Source of the DNA: Arthrobacter sp. PM3
Lineage (GTDB): Bacteria > Actinomycetota > Actinomycetes > Actinomycetales > Micrococcaceae
Assembly (NCBI RefSeq): GCF_003352915.1
Contig: NZ_CP022314.1
Location: 2,950,997 to 3,014,996 of the forward strand
DNA length: 64,000 nt
Direction: 5' to 3'
A model generated the notes under the pieces. It made no database searches. It saw only the letters and a program-made list of their open reading frames with translations, and was not told the DNA's origin. Of this stretch, positions 26,489 to 35,246 are shown piece after piece. A program made the translations under genes and the position numbers. Every line of letters starts with the position of its first letter. The first letter of the stretch is position 1.

Positions 26489-27145
26489 ATGACTCACGCT
26501 GATGCCTTCCCTGCCCCTGTCGTCCTGTGGTCCAAGCCGGAGCAGGAGCGCGCGGGCAAGCCGCTCCTTGTCCTGCTGCACGGCTACGGCGCCAACGAAC
26601 AGGATCTGCTCAGCCTGGCGGACATGCTCCCGCAGGACTTTGCGGTGGCTTCCCTGCGTGCCCCCATCGCCATGGGGCCGGGGTTCAGCTGGTTCCCGCT
26701 GACCGCCTCCATCGACTATTCGCTCGACGCCGTCAAGGAGGCCGCCGCCTACGTCCTGGACTGGCTCGACGGCGTCAAAGCCAACCACCCGTCCGTCACG
26801 CTGCTGGGGTTCTCGATGGGCATGGCCATGGCCACCACGCTGCTGCGGCAGCGGCCGGCGGACTTCGCCGCCGTCGTCGGACTCTCAGGGTTCGTAGTCG
26901 ACGCCGCCGGCGATCCTGCCTTCCGTGACGCCGAACTCGACGGTACCGTGCCGCTGTTCTGGGGCCGTGACCAGCAGGACCCCGTGATCACACCCGACAA
27001 GATCGACTTCACCGTCGGTTGGGTGCGCCGGCACGTCAAGCTCACCAAGGTCCTCTACACGGGCATGTGGCACGGCATCAACCAGCAGGAAATCGGGCAC
27101 GTCGCCGAGTTCCTCACCCACGAGGTCCTCGACTCCGGAAAGTAG
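26489..27145 (+). CDS. Phospholipase/carboxylesterase-family alpha/beta hydrolase
   Basis: A 218-residue enzyme of the acyl-protein thioesterase/phospholipase family. LVLLHGYGANEQDL is the oxyanion-hole motif, the nucleophile Ser109 lies in LLGFSMGMAMA, and GRDQQDPVI and MWHGINQQE supply the Asp and His. The length is typical. The start at 26489 follows AAGAATGG. It is divergent from the SGNH hydrolase. Confidence 0.86.
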   Translation: MTHADAFPAPVVLWSKPEQERAGKPLLVLLHGYGANEQDLLSLADMLPQDFAVASLRAPIAMGPGFSWFPLTASIDYSLDAVKEAAAYVLDWLDGVKANHPSVTLLGFSMGMAMATTLLRQRPADFAAVVGLSGFVVDAAGDPAFRDAELDGTVPLFWGRDQQDPVITPDKIDFTVGWVRRHVKLTKVLYTGMWHGINQQEIGHVAEFLTHEVLDSGK

Positions 27146-27160
27146 CGGCGCCGCAAGCGG

Positions 27161-27397
27161 CTACACGCCCGAAGGCGCGCTGATCCGGACGGTCTGGCCG
27201 TTCACGGTGACGGTGTCGCCATCGTGAAGCTGGCGGCCGCGGCGTTCGTCGATTTCGCCGTTCACCTTGACCAGCCCGTTCTTGATCAGGTCGGCCGCTT
27301 CCACCCCGTCCTCCACGAGGTTGGCGAGCTTCAGCAGCTGGCCCAGCCGGATCATGGTGTCGCGGATGGGGATGTCTTCAATTTCCGGATTGCTCAT
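27161..27397 (-). CDS. S4-domain RNA-binding protein
   Basis: A 78-residue stand-alone S4 domain: IRLGQLLKLANLVEDGVEAA, then LIKNGLVKVNGEIDERRGRQL, is the classical alpha-L RNA-binding pattern. It resembles the YaaA/RlbA and Hsp15-type small S4 proteins that bind rRNA. The start at 27397 has no good Shine-Dalgarno and may be leaderless. Confidence 0.85.
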   Translation of the reverse strand: MSNPEIEDIPIRDTMIRLGQLLKLANLVEDGVEAADLIKNGLVKVNGEIDERRGRQLHDGDTVTVNGQTVRISAPSGV

Positions 27398-27434
27398 ATA
27401 CGCAATGATGCCTGACCGACCGAAGGTGGCACGA

Positions 27435-28400
27435 ATGACCCACACACCCCGGCTGCCCCTCGCCGCGGGGCTTCCCCTGGCCGTCGCGGCCGGCCTGTTC
27501 ATACCGCTGCAAGGGCGGATCAACGGTGCCCTCGGGGTGGCCTTGGGCGACGGCATCGGCGCCGCCGTCGTCAGCTTCAGCACCGGGCTCGCCGTCATGA
27601 CGGTCATTTCCCTGGCGCTGCCGAAGGGACGGGCCGGGCTGGCGCGGATCCTGCCGGCCGTCCGGGAGCGCCGGTTTCCGCCGTACTACGTCCTGGCCGG
27701 TTGTATCGGCGCCCTGTTCGTGTTTGCCCAGTCCTTCACTGTGGGGCTTCTCGGCGTCGCCCTGTTCACCGTCGCCACCGTGACGGGGCAGACCCTCAGC
27801 GGGCTTTTGGTGGACCGGATGGGGATCGGGCCGGCGGGGAAGCGGCCCATCACCGGCATCCGGGTGCTCGGCAGTGCGCTGACCGTCGCCGCCGTCGCGT
27901 GGGCGGTGTCACCGAGGTTCAGCACCGGGGACGCCGGACTGCAACTGCTCCTTCCCGTCATGCTGCCGGTCCTGGCCGGGTTCCTGATGAGTTTCCAGCA
28001 GGCCATGAACGGGACCGCCACCGTGCATTACGGCACCCCGATCGCGGCGACGCTCGTGAACTTCATCGCCGGCGCCGTCCTGCTGTGGGCGGCGTGGCTC
28101 GTCAAACTCGCTGTCGCCGGTGCCGCCAACCCCCTGCCGGGGCAATGGTGGTACTACCTCGGCGGTCCGCTCGGCTGTGTCTTCATCGGCATCGGCGCCC
28201 TCCTGGTCCGCAGCCTGGGGGTCCTGGTCACCGGACTCGGGATGATCGCCGGGCAGCTGCTGGGGTCCCTCGGACTGGACCTGATCCTGCCGGTGCCCGG
28301 AACCGCCGTCGCCCTTCCCACGGTCCTCGGCACCTTCCTGACGCTCGGCGCCATCATCCTGGCCACCCTGCCCTGGCCCCGGGGGGCGCTGAAGCGGTAG
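27435..28400 (+). CDS. DMT-superfamily membrane transporter (YdcZ/DUF606-type)
   Basis: A 321-residue membrane protein with about ten hydrophobic segments in two similar halves, each containing a QxxxN-like motif: IPLQGRINGALG near residue 24 and SFQQAMNGTATVHYG in the second half. This duplicated pattern is typical of the DUF606/YdcZ group within the DMT superfamily. Substrate unknown. It is divergent from the S4 gene. Confidence 0.83.
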   Translation: MTHTPRLPLAAGLPLAVAAGLFIPLQGRINGALGVALGDGIGAAVVSFSTGLAVMTVISLALPKGRAGLARILPAVRERRFPPYYVLAGCIGALFVFAQSFTVGLLGVALFTVATVTGQTLSGLLVDRMGIGPAGKRPITGIRVLGSALTVAAVAWAVSPRFSTGDAGLQLLLPVMLPVLAGFLMSFQQAMNGTATVHYGTPIAATLVNFIAGAVLLWAAWLVKLAVAGAANPLPGQWWYYLGGPLGCVFIGIGALLVRSLGVLVTGLGMIAGQLLGSLGLDLILPVPGTAVALPTVLGTFLTLGAIILATLPWPRGALKR

Positions 28401-28427
28401 CGGGCCGGTAGGCTTGGAGTTTGCACC

Positions 28428-28450
28428 GGACAGTGCCTACCGCACTGTCC
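28428..28450. terminator. Short hairpin upstream of glyS
   Basis: GGACAGTG-CCTACCG-CACTGTCC is an 8-bp perfect stem 28 bp after the transporter stop. It may terminate that gene or be part of the glyS leader. No T-box features were seen. Confidence 0.45.
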
Positions 28451-28535
28451 GCAACACCCCGTCCGGCAACCAGCCGGGGACCCGGGGCTGACACCGCGGA
28501 CCGCACCCAGCGGCCCTGTAGACATTGGAGTTCCC

Positions 28536-29921
28536 ATGGCAGCAAAATCCGTCCTCGATCAGATCATTTCCCTCGCCAAGCGCCGGGGATTCGTTTTCCA
28601 GGCCGGTGAAATCTATGGTGGCTCGCGTTCTGCCTGGGACTACGGGCCGCTTGGCGCCGAGCTCAAGGAAAACATCAAGCGCCAGTGGTGGCAGTCCGTG
28701 GTCCGCGGCCGCGAGGACGTCGTCGGCCTTGATTCCTCCGTCATCCTGCCCCGCCAGGTCTGGGAGGCCTCCGGCCACGTCGAGGTCTTCTCCGACCCGC
28801 TGGTGGAGTGCCTGTCCTGCCACAAGCGCTACCGTGCCGACCACCTCGAGGAAGAATACGAGGAAAAGAAGGGCCGTCCCGCCGAGAACGGCCTCAAGGA
28901 CATCGCCTGCGCCAACTGTGGCACCCGCGGCCAGTGGACCGAACCGCAGGAATTCTCGGGCCTGCTCAAGACTTACCTTGGCCCCGTCGCCAGCGAGGAA
29001 GGCCTGCACTATCTGCGTCCGGAAACGGCCCAGGGCATCTTCGTGAACTTCAGCAACGTCCTGACCACCTCCCGGAAGAAGCCTCCGTTCGGCATCGGCC
29101 AGATCGGCAAGTCGTTCCGCAACGAGATCACGCCGGGCAACTTCATCTTCCGCACCCGCGAGTTCGAGCAGATGGAAATGGAATTCTTCGTCGAGCCCGG
29201 CACCGACGAGCAGTGGCACCAGTACTGGATGAAAGAGCGCATGGCCTGGTACACGGGCCTCGGCATCCGGGAAGAGAACCTGCGCTTCTTCGAGCACCCG
29301 CTGGAGAAGCTCAGCCACTACTCCAAGGGCACCACGGACATCGAGTACCGTTTCGGCTTCCAGGGCTCGGAGTGGGGCGAGCTCGAAGGCATCGCCAACC
29401 GCACCGACTTTGACCTCTCCACCCACGCCAAGGCCTCCGGCGCGGACCTGAGCTACTTCAACCAGGCCACCAACGAGCGCTACACCCCCTACGTGATCGA
29501 GCCCGCCGCCGGCCTGACCCGGTCGTTCATGGCCTTCATGATCGATGCCTACACCGAGGACGAGGCCCCCAACGCCAAGGGCGGTGTCGACATCCGCACC
29601 GTGCTCAAGCTTGATCCCCGCCTGGCCCCGGTGAAGGCAGCCGTGCTGCCGCTGAGCCGCAACGAGGACCTCTCGCCGAAGGCCAAGGACCTTGCCGCCC
29701 AGCTGCGCAAGAGCTGGAACATCGAGTTCGACGACGCCGGCGCCATCGGCCGCCGCTACCGCCGCCAGGACGAGATCGGCACGCCGTTCTGCATCACCGT
29801 GGACTTCGACACCCTCGAGGACCAGGCTGTCACCATCCGTGAACGCGACACCATGAGCCAGGAACGCGTCTCCCTGGACAAGGTGGAGGGCTACCTGGCC
29901 GCGCGGCTGATCGGCGCCTGA
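28536..29921 (+). CDS. glyS: Glycyl-tRNA synthetase (alpha2, class II)
   Basis: A 461-residue single-chain glycyl-tRNA synthetase of the eukaryote/archaea-like dimeric type used by actinobacteria. Class II motif 2 is [11 protein letters not shown] and motif 3 [12 protein letters not shown] four-Cys zinc site is seen in CLSCHKRY and CANCGTRG. The anticodon-binding domain is about residues 360-460. The ATG at 28536 follows ATTGGAG. A GNAT gene follows after two bases. Confidence 0.97.
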   Translation: MAAKSVLDQIISLAKRRGFVFQAGEIYGGSRSAWDYGPLGAELKENIKRQWWQSVVRGREDVVGLDSSVILPRQVWEASGHVEVFSDPLVECLSCHKRYRADHLEEEYEEKKGRPAENGLKDIACANCGTRGQWTEPQEFSGLLKTYLGPVASEEGLHYLRPETAQGIFVNFSNVLTTSRKKPPFGIGQIGKSFRNEITPGNFIFRTREFEQMEMEFFVEPGTDEQWHQYWMKERMAWYTGLGIREENLRFFEHPLEKLSHYSKGTTDIEYRFGFQGSEWGELEGIANRTDFDLSTHAKASGADLSYFNQATNERYTPYVIEPAAGLTRSFMAFMIDAYTEDEAPNAKGGVDIRTVLKLDPRLAPVKAAVLPLSRNEDLSPKAKDLAAQLRKSWNIEFDDAGAIGRRYRRQDEIGTPFCITVDFDTLEDQAVTIRERDTMSQERVSLDKVEGYLAARLIGA

Positions 29922-29923
29922 TC

Positions 29924-30934
29924 ATGGCGATCGAATACCGGGAATGGCGGGAGGGCGACGACCTCGCGCTCCTGGAGATCTGGGGCGGGCCGGAGACAGT
30001 CCAGGCCGGGCAGTTCCGCGGCACCCTGGCACCGTCCGGCAACACCCCGTGGCGCCGCTGCATCGTGGCCGAGGATGTCGTGGACGGCGTCGCCATTCCC
30101 GTGGCGGCCGCCGTGGTCCATGAGGCCTCGCTGCACCCGGAACGGCTGTGGGCCTATGTGGAGGTGGCCAAGGACCACCGCCGCGCAGGCTTGGGCTCCA
30201 CCCTGCTGAGCATGCTGCGGCATGAGGCGGCCAAGTCGCCGTCGGGCGTCACCCGGCTGCGCTGCAAGGTGGAGCCGGGCACGGCCGGCGCGGCGTTTGC
30301 CGAGGCCGCCGGCATGGCCCCGATCCAGCGGTCCCGCCTCGTCGTCGTGGATCCGGCGCCGCTGAAACTGCCGGTGTTCGGCGACGGCTCCGAATCTGCG
30401 GCCACCGACCAGGTCGAGGACCTCGCCACGGGCTCGGTGGAGCTCAGCGACGTCGTTGGCCGGTACTACACCGCCGTCCACGGCTGGGACAGCCCGGGGG
30501 AGCTGAGCGTTGCCACGGTGCAGCGCTTGTTCCTGGATGACCTCAGCGGCGCCCACGGCGCGATCGTGCTGCGGGCGCCCAAGGCCAGCGCCTTCGGGCA
30601 CGGCATCGCGGCGAGCCGGAAGGGCCGGCTGGAGGGGTTCGCGATCAGTTACGCCCAGGGAACCCCGGAGGCCGACGCCGACGCCTCCGCCCCGGCCGGG
30701 CCCACTGCACCCACTGAGGTGTTCCTCGGGCACGAGCCGAAGCTCGGGGAGGACGAAGCCCGGGCCGCGGTGCGTGACCTCCTGGCGCTGATCGCCTACC
30801 AGCACCCGGTCATGCTGGAACTGGACGACGCGATGACCGCATTGCGCGCCGTCGTCGAACCGCTGCTTGAGGCCGGCAAGGCGCATGTCCAGGGCTCGGA
30901 AACGCTCGTCGTCTCGGACCCCGCCCAGGCCTGA
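29924..30934 (+). CDS. GNAT-family N-acetyltransferase
   Basis: A 336-residue protein with one clear GNAT domain (about 20-145) containing the acetyl-CoA loop VAKDHRRAGLGSTLLSML. The second half (about 170-330) looks like a degenerate second GNAT domain, as in two-domain actinobacterial acetyltransferases. Target unknown. It begins two bases after glyS and is presumably cotranscribed. Confidence 0.83.
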   Translation: MAIEYREWREGDDLALLEIWGGPETVQAGQFRGTLAPSGNTPWRRCIVAEDVVDGVAIPVAAAVVHEASLHPERLWAYVEVAKDHRRAGLGSTLLSMLRHEAAKSPSGVTRLRCKVEPGTAGAAFAEAAGMAPIQRSRLVVVDPAPLKLPVFGDGSESAATDQVEDLATGSVELSDVVGRYYTAVHGWDSPGELSVATVQRLFLDDLSGAHGAIVLRAPKASAFGHGIAASRKGRLEGFAISYAQGTPEADADASAPAGPTAPTEVFLGHEPKLGEDEARAAVRDLLALIAYQHPVMLELDDAMTALRAVVEPLLEAGKAHVQGSETLVVSDPAQA

Positions 30935-30939
30935 CCCGA

Positions 30940-30999
30940 CTGACCCGCAGCTGCGGCCGTTTTCAAGCGTGATAACGGCCACGGCTGCGGGTCAGTTTT
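30940..30999. terminator. Bidirectional terminator with T-run
   Basis: The arms CTGACCCGCAGC...GGCCGTT (30940-30961) and AACGGCC...GCTGCGGGTCAG (30974-30995) pair with one small internal loop and are followed by TTTT. It serves the GNAT gene; the stop codon of the opposing acyltransferase gene lies in the right arm. Confidence 0.85.
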
Positions 31000-31909
31000 G
31001 CGTCCGGCGCCCGCCGCCGGCACGCCGCGGACCGTCCGCCGCGTCGAGGCGCCGCCGTTCCTCTTCCGTCGGCGCGCCCCCGCCGAGCCCGGCCGGCATC
31101 CACCAGGCCCCGGGCCCGGGCTGCAGGGGAAAGTCGGCCATGCCGACGTCGATCCCGTGTTGCAGGGCCGCGGCGAGCCGGGCGGTGGCTGGCCGGGCGT
31201 CATGCTCCGGATCGGGCAGGGACTCCGGCAGGATCGGCTCGCCGACGTGGATGCGGACGGGAGCCCGCCACGCGCGCCGGGGCGAGAAAGCGTGGTGGCG
31301 CGTCATCAGCCGGTGGGCGCCCCACACGGAGACGGGGATGATCGGCACGCCGGCCTCCGATGCCATCCGCACAGCGCCGGTCTTGCAGTCGCGGACGGTG
31401 AAGCTGCGGCTCACGCCGGCCTCGGGAAGGATGGCGATGTACTCGCCGGCCCTGAGTCGTGCGACGGCGGCATCGTAGGCGTGGGCGCCGGATTCGTAGC
31501 CGACCACCACATGCCCGGCCGCGCTGACGGCGGGCCCGGCAAGCCAGTGGTCGGCTGCCCCCTGGGTGATGAGGAACCGCATCTGGGCACGGTTGTGCCA
31601 CCACAGCAGCATCTCGGCGAAGGCAAAGTCGAGGTAACCGAAGTGCGTGATCGCGACCACCGCCCCGTGGCCCGGCAGCACCGGGCGGGACGGGCGGCGG
31701 GATCCGGTACTCGGCCGGGAAAAGGTGCCCGGCCTGGCCGCGGTGTCCGGTCCCGGTATGGTGTCCGGCCCCGGCGGCGGCAGGTTCTCCCTGCCGGTGA
31801 CGAGGACACGGACCCGGAAGAGCCAGCGCAGTGCCAGTCCGGTGCGGACGATGCCGCGGTAGAAGCGGTCGCTGGGCTCCGGCCTCCACTTCGGGAGCCG
31901 CCGGTTCAT
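30992..31909 (-). CDS. 1-acyl-glycerol-3-phosphate acyltransferase-like (PlsC family)
   Basis: A 305-residue acyltransferase. The HX4D motif is His89-FGYL-Asp94, the glycerophosphate-binding region includes AILPEAGVSRSF, and the later block is VPIIPVSVWGAHRL. A Pro/Gly-rich insert (44-78) precedes HX4D, and the C-terminus is basic. It likely acylates lysophospholipids or a related acceptor at the inner membrane face. It is the last gene of a three-gene minus-strand run with an isoprenylcysteine-methyltransferase-like and a hydrolase gene. Confidence 0.85.
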   Translation of the reverse strand: MNRRLPKWRPEPSDRFYRGIVRTGLALRWLFRVRVLVTGRENLPPPGPDTIPGPDTAARPGTFSRPSTGSRRPSRPVLPGHGAVVAITHFGYLDFAFAEMLLWWHNRAQMRFLITQGAADHWLAGPAVSAAGHVVVGYESGAHAYDAAVARLRAGEYIAILPEAGVSRSFTVRDCKTGAVRMASEAGVPIIPVSVWGAHRLMTRHHAFSPRRAWRAPVRIHVGEPILPESLPDPEHDARPATARLAAALQHGIDVGMADFPLQPGPGAWWMPAGLGGGAPTEEERRRLDAADGPRRAGGGRRTQN

Positions 31910-31939
31910 TCCGGATCCGCCATCCCGGTGCCCGCCTCC

Positions 31940-32752
31940 TCAGTGCCCGCCTGCGCGCCGCCGGGGCGGCAGCGGCAGGAAGCCGGAGGTGGACTCGATG
32001 TACTCCTTATAACCGGGCCGCGCGGACATCGCCTTTTCAGTCAGGGGTTTCCCGGTCCGGCCCGCCAGGGCCCAGATCATCAGGGCGGGGGACAGGATGG
32101 TCAGGACACCGGGCCACGAGTCGGCGGCCACCAGGAAGAGCCCCGCCCAGACGGCGGCGTCGCCGAAGTAGTTCGGGTGGCGGGTGTAGCGCCACAGCCC
32201 GGTGTTAAGCACCGTCCCGCGCCTGGCCGGGTCGGCCTTGAACTGCGCCAACTGCCAGTCCCCGACCGTCTCGAACACGAAGCCCACAATCCAGAGCAGG
32301 ACCCCAATGAATGCCAGCCAGCCCAGCGCTCCGGTCGCGAACATGCCCACCTGGATGGTGAGCGAAACGAAGAACATCACCAGGCCCTGAGGCAGGTACA
32401 CCCGGCGCAGGGCGTAGATGTTCCGCGACCCGGGTGCCGCGGCGAGCATGTCCACGTAGCGCGGGTCCTCATGGCCGCCGCGGGCCCGCGCCCCGATATG
32501 GACCGCGAGGCGGATGCCCCACACGGCCACGAGGGCCAGGAGCAGCAGCCTGCGGCCGGCGTCGCCATGACCGGCGGAAAGCAGCCACGAGATTGCGGCC
32601 ACCACCACGAAGCCAAGGCCCCAGACAGTGTCAATGACCGAGTGGCGGTTCTGCCGGACCGCGACGGCAAACGTCAGGGCCAGCAGGACCACGAGCCCGG
32701 CGATCACCCACGGCAGGCTGGCGAGGAAGGCCGCCAGCGGGAACGGCGCCAT
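31940..32752 (-). CDS. DUF1295/isoprenylcysteine methyltransferase-like membrane protein
   Basis: A 270-residue protein with six or seven membrane segments and the C-terminal signature GLWRYTRHPNYFGDAAVWAG, RPGYKEYIESTSGFLPLPPR, typical of the DUF1295/ICMT/steroid 5-alpha-reductase-like group. Activity is unknown; related proteins act on lipids. Its ATG overlaps the stop of the upstream hydrolase (TGATG), indicating coupling. Confidence 0.86.
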   Translation of the reverse strand: MAPFPLAAFLASLPWVIAGLVVLLALTFAVAVRQNRHSVIDTVWGLGFVVVAAISWLLSAGHGDAGRRLLLLALVAVWGIRLAVHIGARARGGHEDPRYVDMLAAAPGSRNIYALRRVYLPQGLVMFFVSLTIQVGMFATGALGWLAFIGVLLWIVGFVFETVGDWQLAQFKADPARRGTVLNTGLWRYTRHPNYFGDAAVWAGLFLVAADSWPGVLTILSPALMIWALAGRTGKPLTEKAMSARPGYKEYIESTSGFLPLPPRRRAGGH

Positions 32753-33522
32753 CACAGCACCACCGGCAGGCGCGAGCCGGCCGTGGGTGAGGAGCCGCGC
32801 AATGCGCTGCGTATCGAGTCCGTGGCGCCGGCGACGTCGGCTCCCGTGTCCGCGCCGAAGGCATCCAGGATGAAGTCGCGCGCCAGAGCGTTCCACAGGG
32901 CCACCCGGCGGAACATGAAGTGCCCGGCGCCGGTGAGGGCGACATAGTCAACGGAGGCCGCGACGCCGTCGGCGCGCCGGGCAAAATCCAAGGACCTGGC
33001 CGGGCTGGTCCAGCGGTCGGCAGTGCCGTGGACGATCAGGATCCGGCGGCCCGCGACGGGCGCGACCGGGGTGGTGCGGTCCAGCCAGGGCGCGAGCGCC
33101 ACCACCGCTTGCACCTGCGGATCGTCGGCCACGCACAAGGCCGTAAGGCCGCCCATGGAATGGCCCAGCAGGTACACCGGCGCCCCTGGATGCTCACGGC
33201 TGATTCGGGAAAGCGCCCAGCGGGCGTCCTGAACGGGGGACATGTCCTCCCCGTTCCAGCCGCGGTACCGGTTGCGCAGGGTCCACACCGCCAATCCATG
33301 CGGGCCGCCCTGCCGGTTCAGATCCCGGGCAAAGGGCAGCATCCGGGCCGGGCTCAAGTGCCGGCCCCGGACCGGCTCATAGCTGTCCGCGCGTCCGCCG
33401 TGCAGGACCAGGGCGACGCCGCGGGTCTGCCCGGCGGCTTCGGCGACGGTCAGCACGGCCTTGGCGGCGGGCCCGGAGCGGCGTGCCTCCGGTTCGCGGT
33501 CGTCTGGGGTGCGGATGCCCAC
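32752..33522 (-). CDS. Alpha/beta hydrolase
   Basis: A 256-residue serine hydrolase. VALVLHGGRADSYEP is the oxyanion loop, the nucleophile Ser122 is in LLGHSMGGLTALC, Asp is in VHGTADRWTSP and His in TGAGHFMFRR. The GTG at 33522 was chosen because GGGAAGGAC lies just upstream; an ATG at 33588 would add 22 unlike residues. It is first of the hydrolase-DUF1295-PlsC run. Confidence 0.83.
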   Translation of the reverse strand: MGIRTPDDREPEARRSGPAAKAVLTVAEAAGQTRGVALVLHGGRADSYEPVRGRHLSPARMLPFARDLNRQGGPHGLAVWTLRNRYRGWNGEDMSPVQDARWALSRISREHPGAPVYLLGHSMGGLTALCVADDPQVQAVVALAPWLDRTTPVAPVAGRRILIVHGTADRWTSPARSLDFARRADGVAASVDYVALTGAGHFMFRRVALWNALARDFILDAFGADTGADVAGATDSIRSALRGSSPTAGSRLPVVL

Positions 33523-33786
33523 GCGTGTGTCCTTCCCGTCCTTATGTCCGTCAATACTCAACCCTAGGTTGCGGCCCCCGCCCGTCAAGGCCGGTGCCGC
33601 CTATTGTGGATTCGGAGCCGAGACACCAGGAGATGGGTGCGGCCGCCTGAAGCGTCCTGCATGTGCCCTTGACGGCCGAATGCGGGAGGAGTAGGCCTGT
33701 GGAGGTAAACCTCCGGGCGTTACGCCGGCTGGGAGCGCTCAGAACCGTCCGGGTCGGATCTCACGACGAAATCGACGGTATAGAAA

Positions 33787-35160
33787 ATGAATGGAACATC
33801 TTTGGACAGCCTGCGCGAGCAAGTCCGCGGGCAGGTCGTCGCGCCCGGCGACAGCGAATACGATGCCGCTCGCGCGGTGTTCAATGGAATGATCGATAAG
33901 CGGCCGGCAGCGGTGGTGCGGGTATCCCAGGTGGCCGATGTCATCTCCTGCGTCAACTTCGCCCGCGACAACGCCTTGGACCTGGCGGTCCGTGGGGGAG
34001 GGCACAGCGCCCCGGGTTTCGGCACGTGGGATGACGCCCTGGTGATCGACTTCTCAAACACGACCGGCGTCCGGGTCGATCCCGCAGCAGCCACGGCGCG
34101 CGCGGAGTCAGGTGCCACGTGGGCCGACTTCAACCACGCGACCCACGCTTTCGGGCTGGCAACTCCTGGCGGCATCGTTGGCTCGACCGGCATTGCCGGG
34201 CTGACCCTCGGCGGCGGGATGGGCTACCTGAGCCGCAAGTACGGGCTCAGCTGCGACAACCTCCTATCGGCCGACGTCGTCACCGCCGACGGGAAGTTCC
34301 TCACCGCCAGCGAACGCGAGAACGACGATCTCTTCTGGGCGCTACGCGGCGGCGGCGGGAACTTCGGCGTCGTGACGTCCTTTGAGTACAAGCTGCATCC
34401 CGTGGACATGGTCCACGCCGGCATCATCATCTATCCCGTCGAGCACGCGGAGACGGTCGCGAAGTTCTACCGGGATCACATGGCTTCCGCCCCTGAGGAG
34501 TTTGGCGCGTTCCTGGGCTTCCATCAGGGCCCGCCGGTGCCGTTCCTGCCGGAGGAATGGCATGGCAAACCGGTGTGCGTCATCGTCGGCATGTGGACCG
34601 GCGACCCGGCGGAAGGTCCGGCACGCTGGCAGCCGTTCCTGGACGTCGCCCCCGCGGCGGGATCCATGGTGGGGCCAATGCCCTACACCGCCCTGAACAC
34701 GGCTTTTGACCCGCTGCAGCCCCCGGGTATGCAGGCTTACTGGAAAGCTGACTTTCTGGCGGAGCTCAACGACGGCGCCATCGCCGCGCACATCGAACAC
34801 GGCAGCAGGGTTCCGAGCGTGCAAACCGCCGTGCACATCTACCCCATTGATGGTGCCGTCCAGCGGGTGGGCGCCACGGAGACGGCGTTCGCGAACCGGA
34901 ACGTGAAATTCTCGCCCGTGATCGCCGGGCAGTGGACGGACCCCGCAGAAAACGAGGCCAATATCGCCTGGGTGCGGGACTACGCTGCCGCGCTGCGGCC
35001 CTATTCGGCACCCGGCGGCTACATCAACTTCATGGACGGGGATGACGCCCCCAGGATCGCGGAGAACTACGGCCCGAACTACGCCCGCCTGCGCGAGATC
35101 AAAGCCAAGTACGATCCGCAGAACCTCTTCCACATCAACCAGAACATCGCACCCGCCTGA
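33787..35160 (+). CDS. FAD-linked oxidase with BBE domain (bicovalent flavin)
   Basis: A 457-residue oxidase of the berberine-bridge/VAO family. The PP-loop RGGGHSAPGFG carries His73, the usual 8-alpha-N1-histidyl FAD attachment, and KYGLSCDNLL carries Cys156, the usual 6-S-cysteinyl attachment, so bicovalent flavinylation is expected. The C-terminal BBE motif is YGPNYARLREIKAKYDPQNL. Substrates in the family are sugars, alkaloids and aromatic alcohols; none can be assigned here. Codon use is a little less GC-rich near the start than in its neighbours. Confidence 0.88.
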   Translation: MNGTSLDSLREQVRGQVVAPGDSEYDAARAVFNGMIDKRPAAVVRVSQVADVISCVNFARDNALDLAVRGGGHSAPGFGTWDDALVIDFSNTTGVRVDPAAATARAESGATWADFNHATHAFGLATPGGIVGSTGIAGLTLGGGMGYLSRKYGLSCDNLLSADVVTADGKFLTASERENDDLFWALRGGGGNFGVVTSFEYKLHPVDMVHAGIIIYPVEHAETVAKFYRDHMASAPEEFGAFLGFHQGPPVPFLPEEWHGKPVCVIVGMWTGDPAEGPARWQPFLDVAPAAGSMVGPMPYTALNTAFDPLQPPGMQAYWKADFLAELNDGAIAAHIEHGSRVPSVQTAVHIYPIDGAVQRVGATETAFANRNVKFSPVIAGQWTDPAENEANIAWVRDYAAALRPYSAPGGYINFMDGDDAPRIAENYGPNYARLREIKAKYDPQNLFHINQNIAPA

Positions 35161-35246
35161 GCCCGGAGGCGCGACGAGCACGGCTGGATCTGCGCGGCGG
35201 GGACGACCCCGCCCCGTAGAATTTTCGCCATGAGGTTGAACTGCTG

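Noticed and set aside
28401..28535. T-box leader for glyS
   Set aside because: No T-box consensus or specifier/antiterminator arrangement is visible; only a short 8-bp hairpin.
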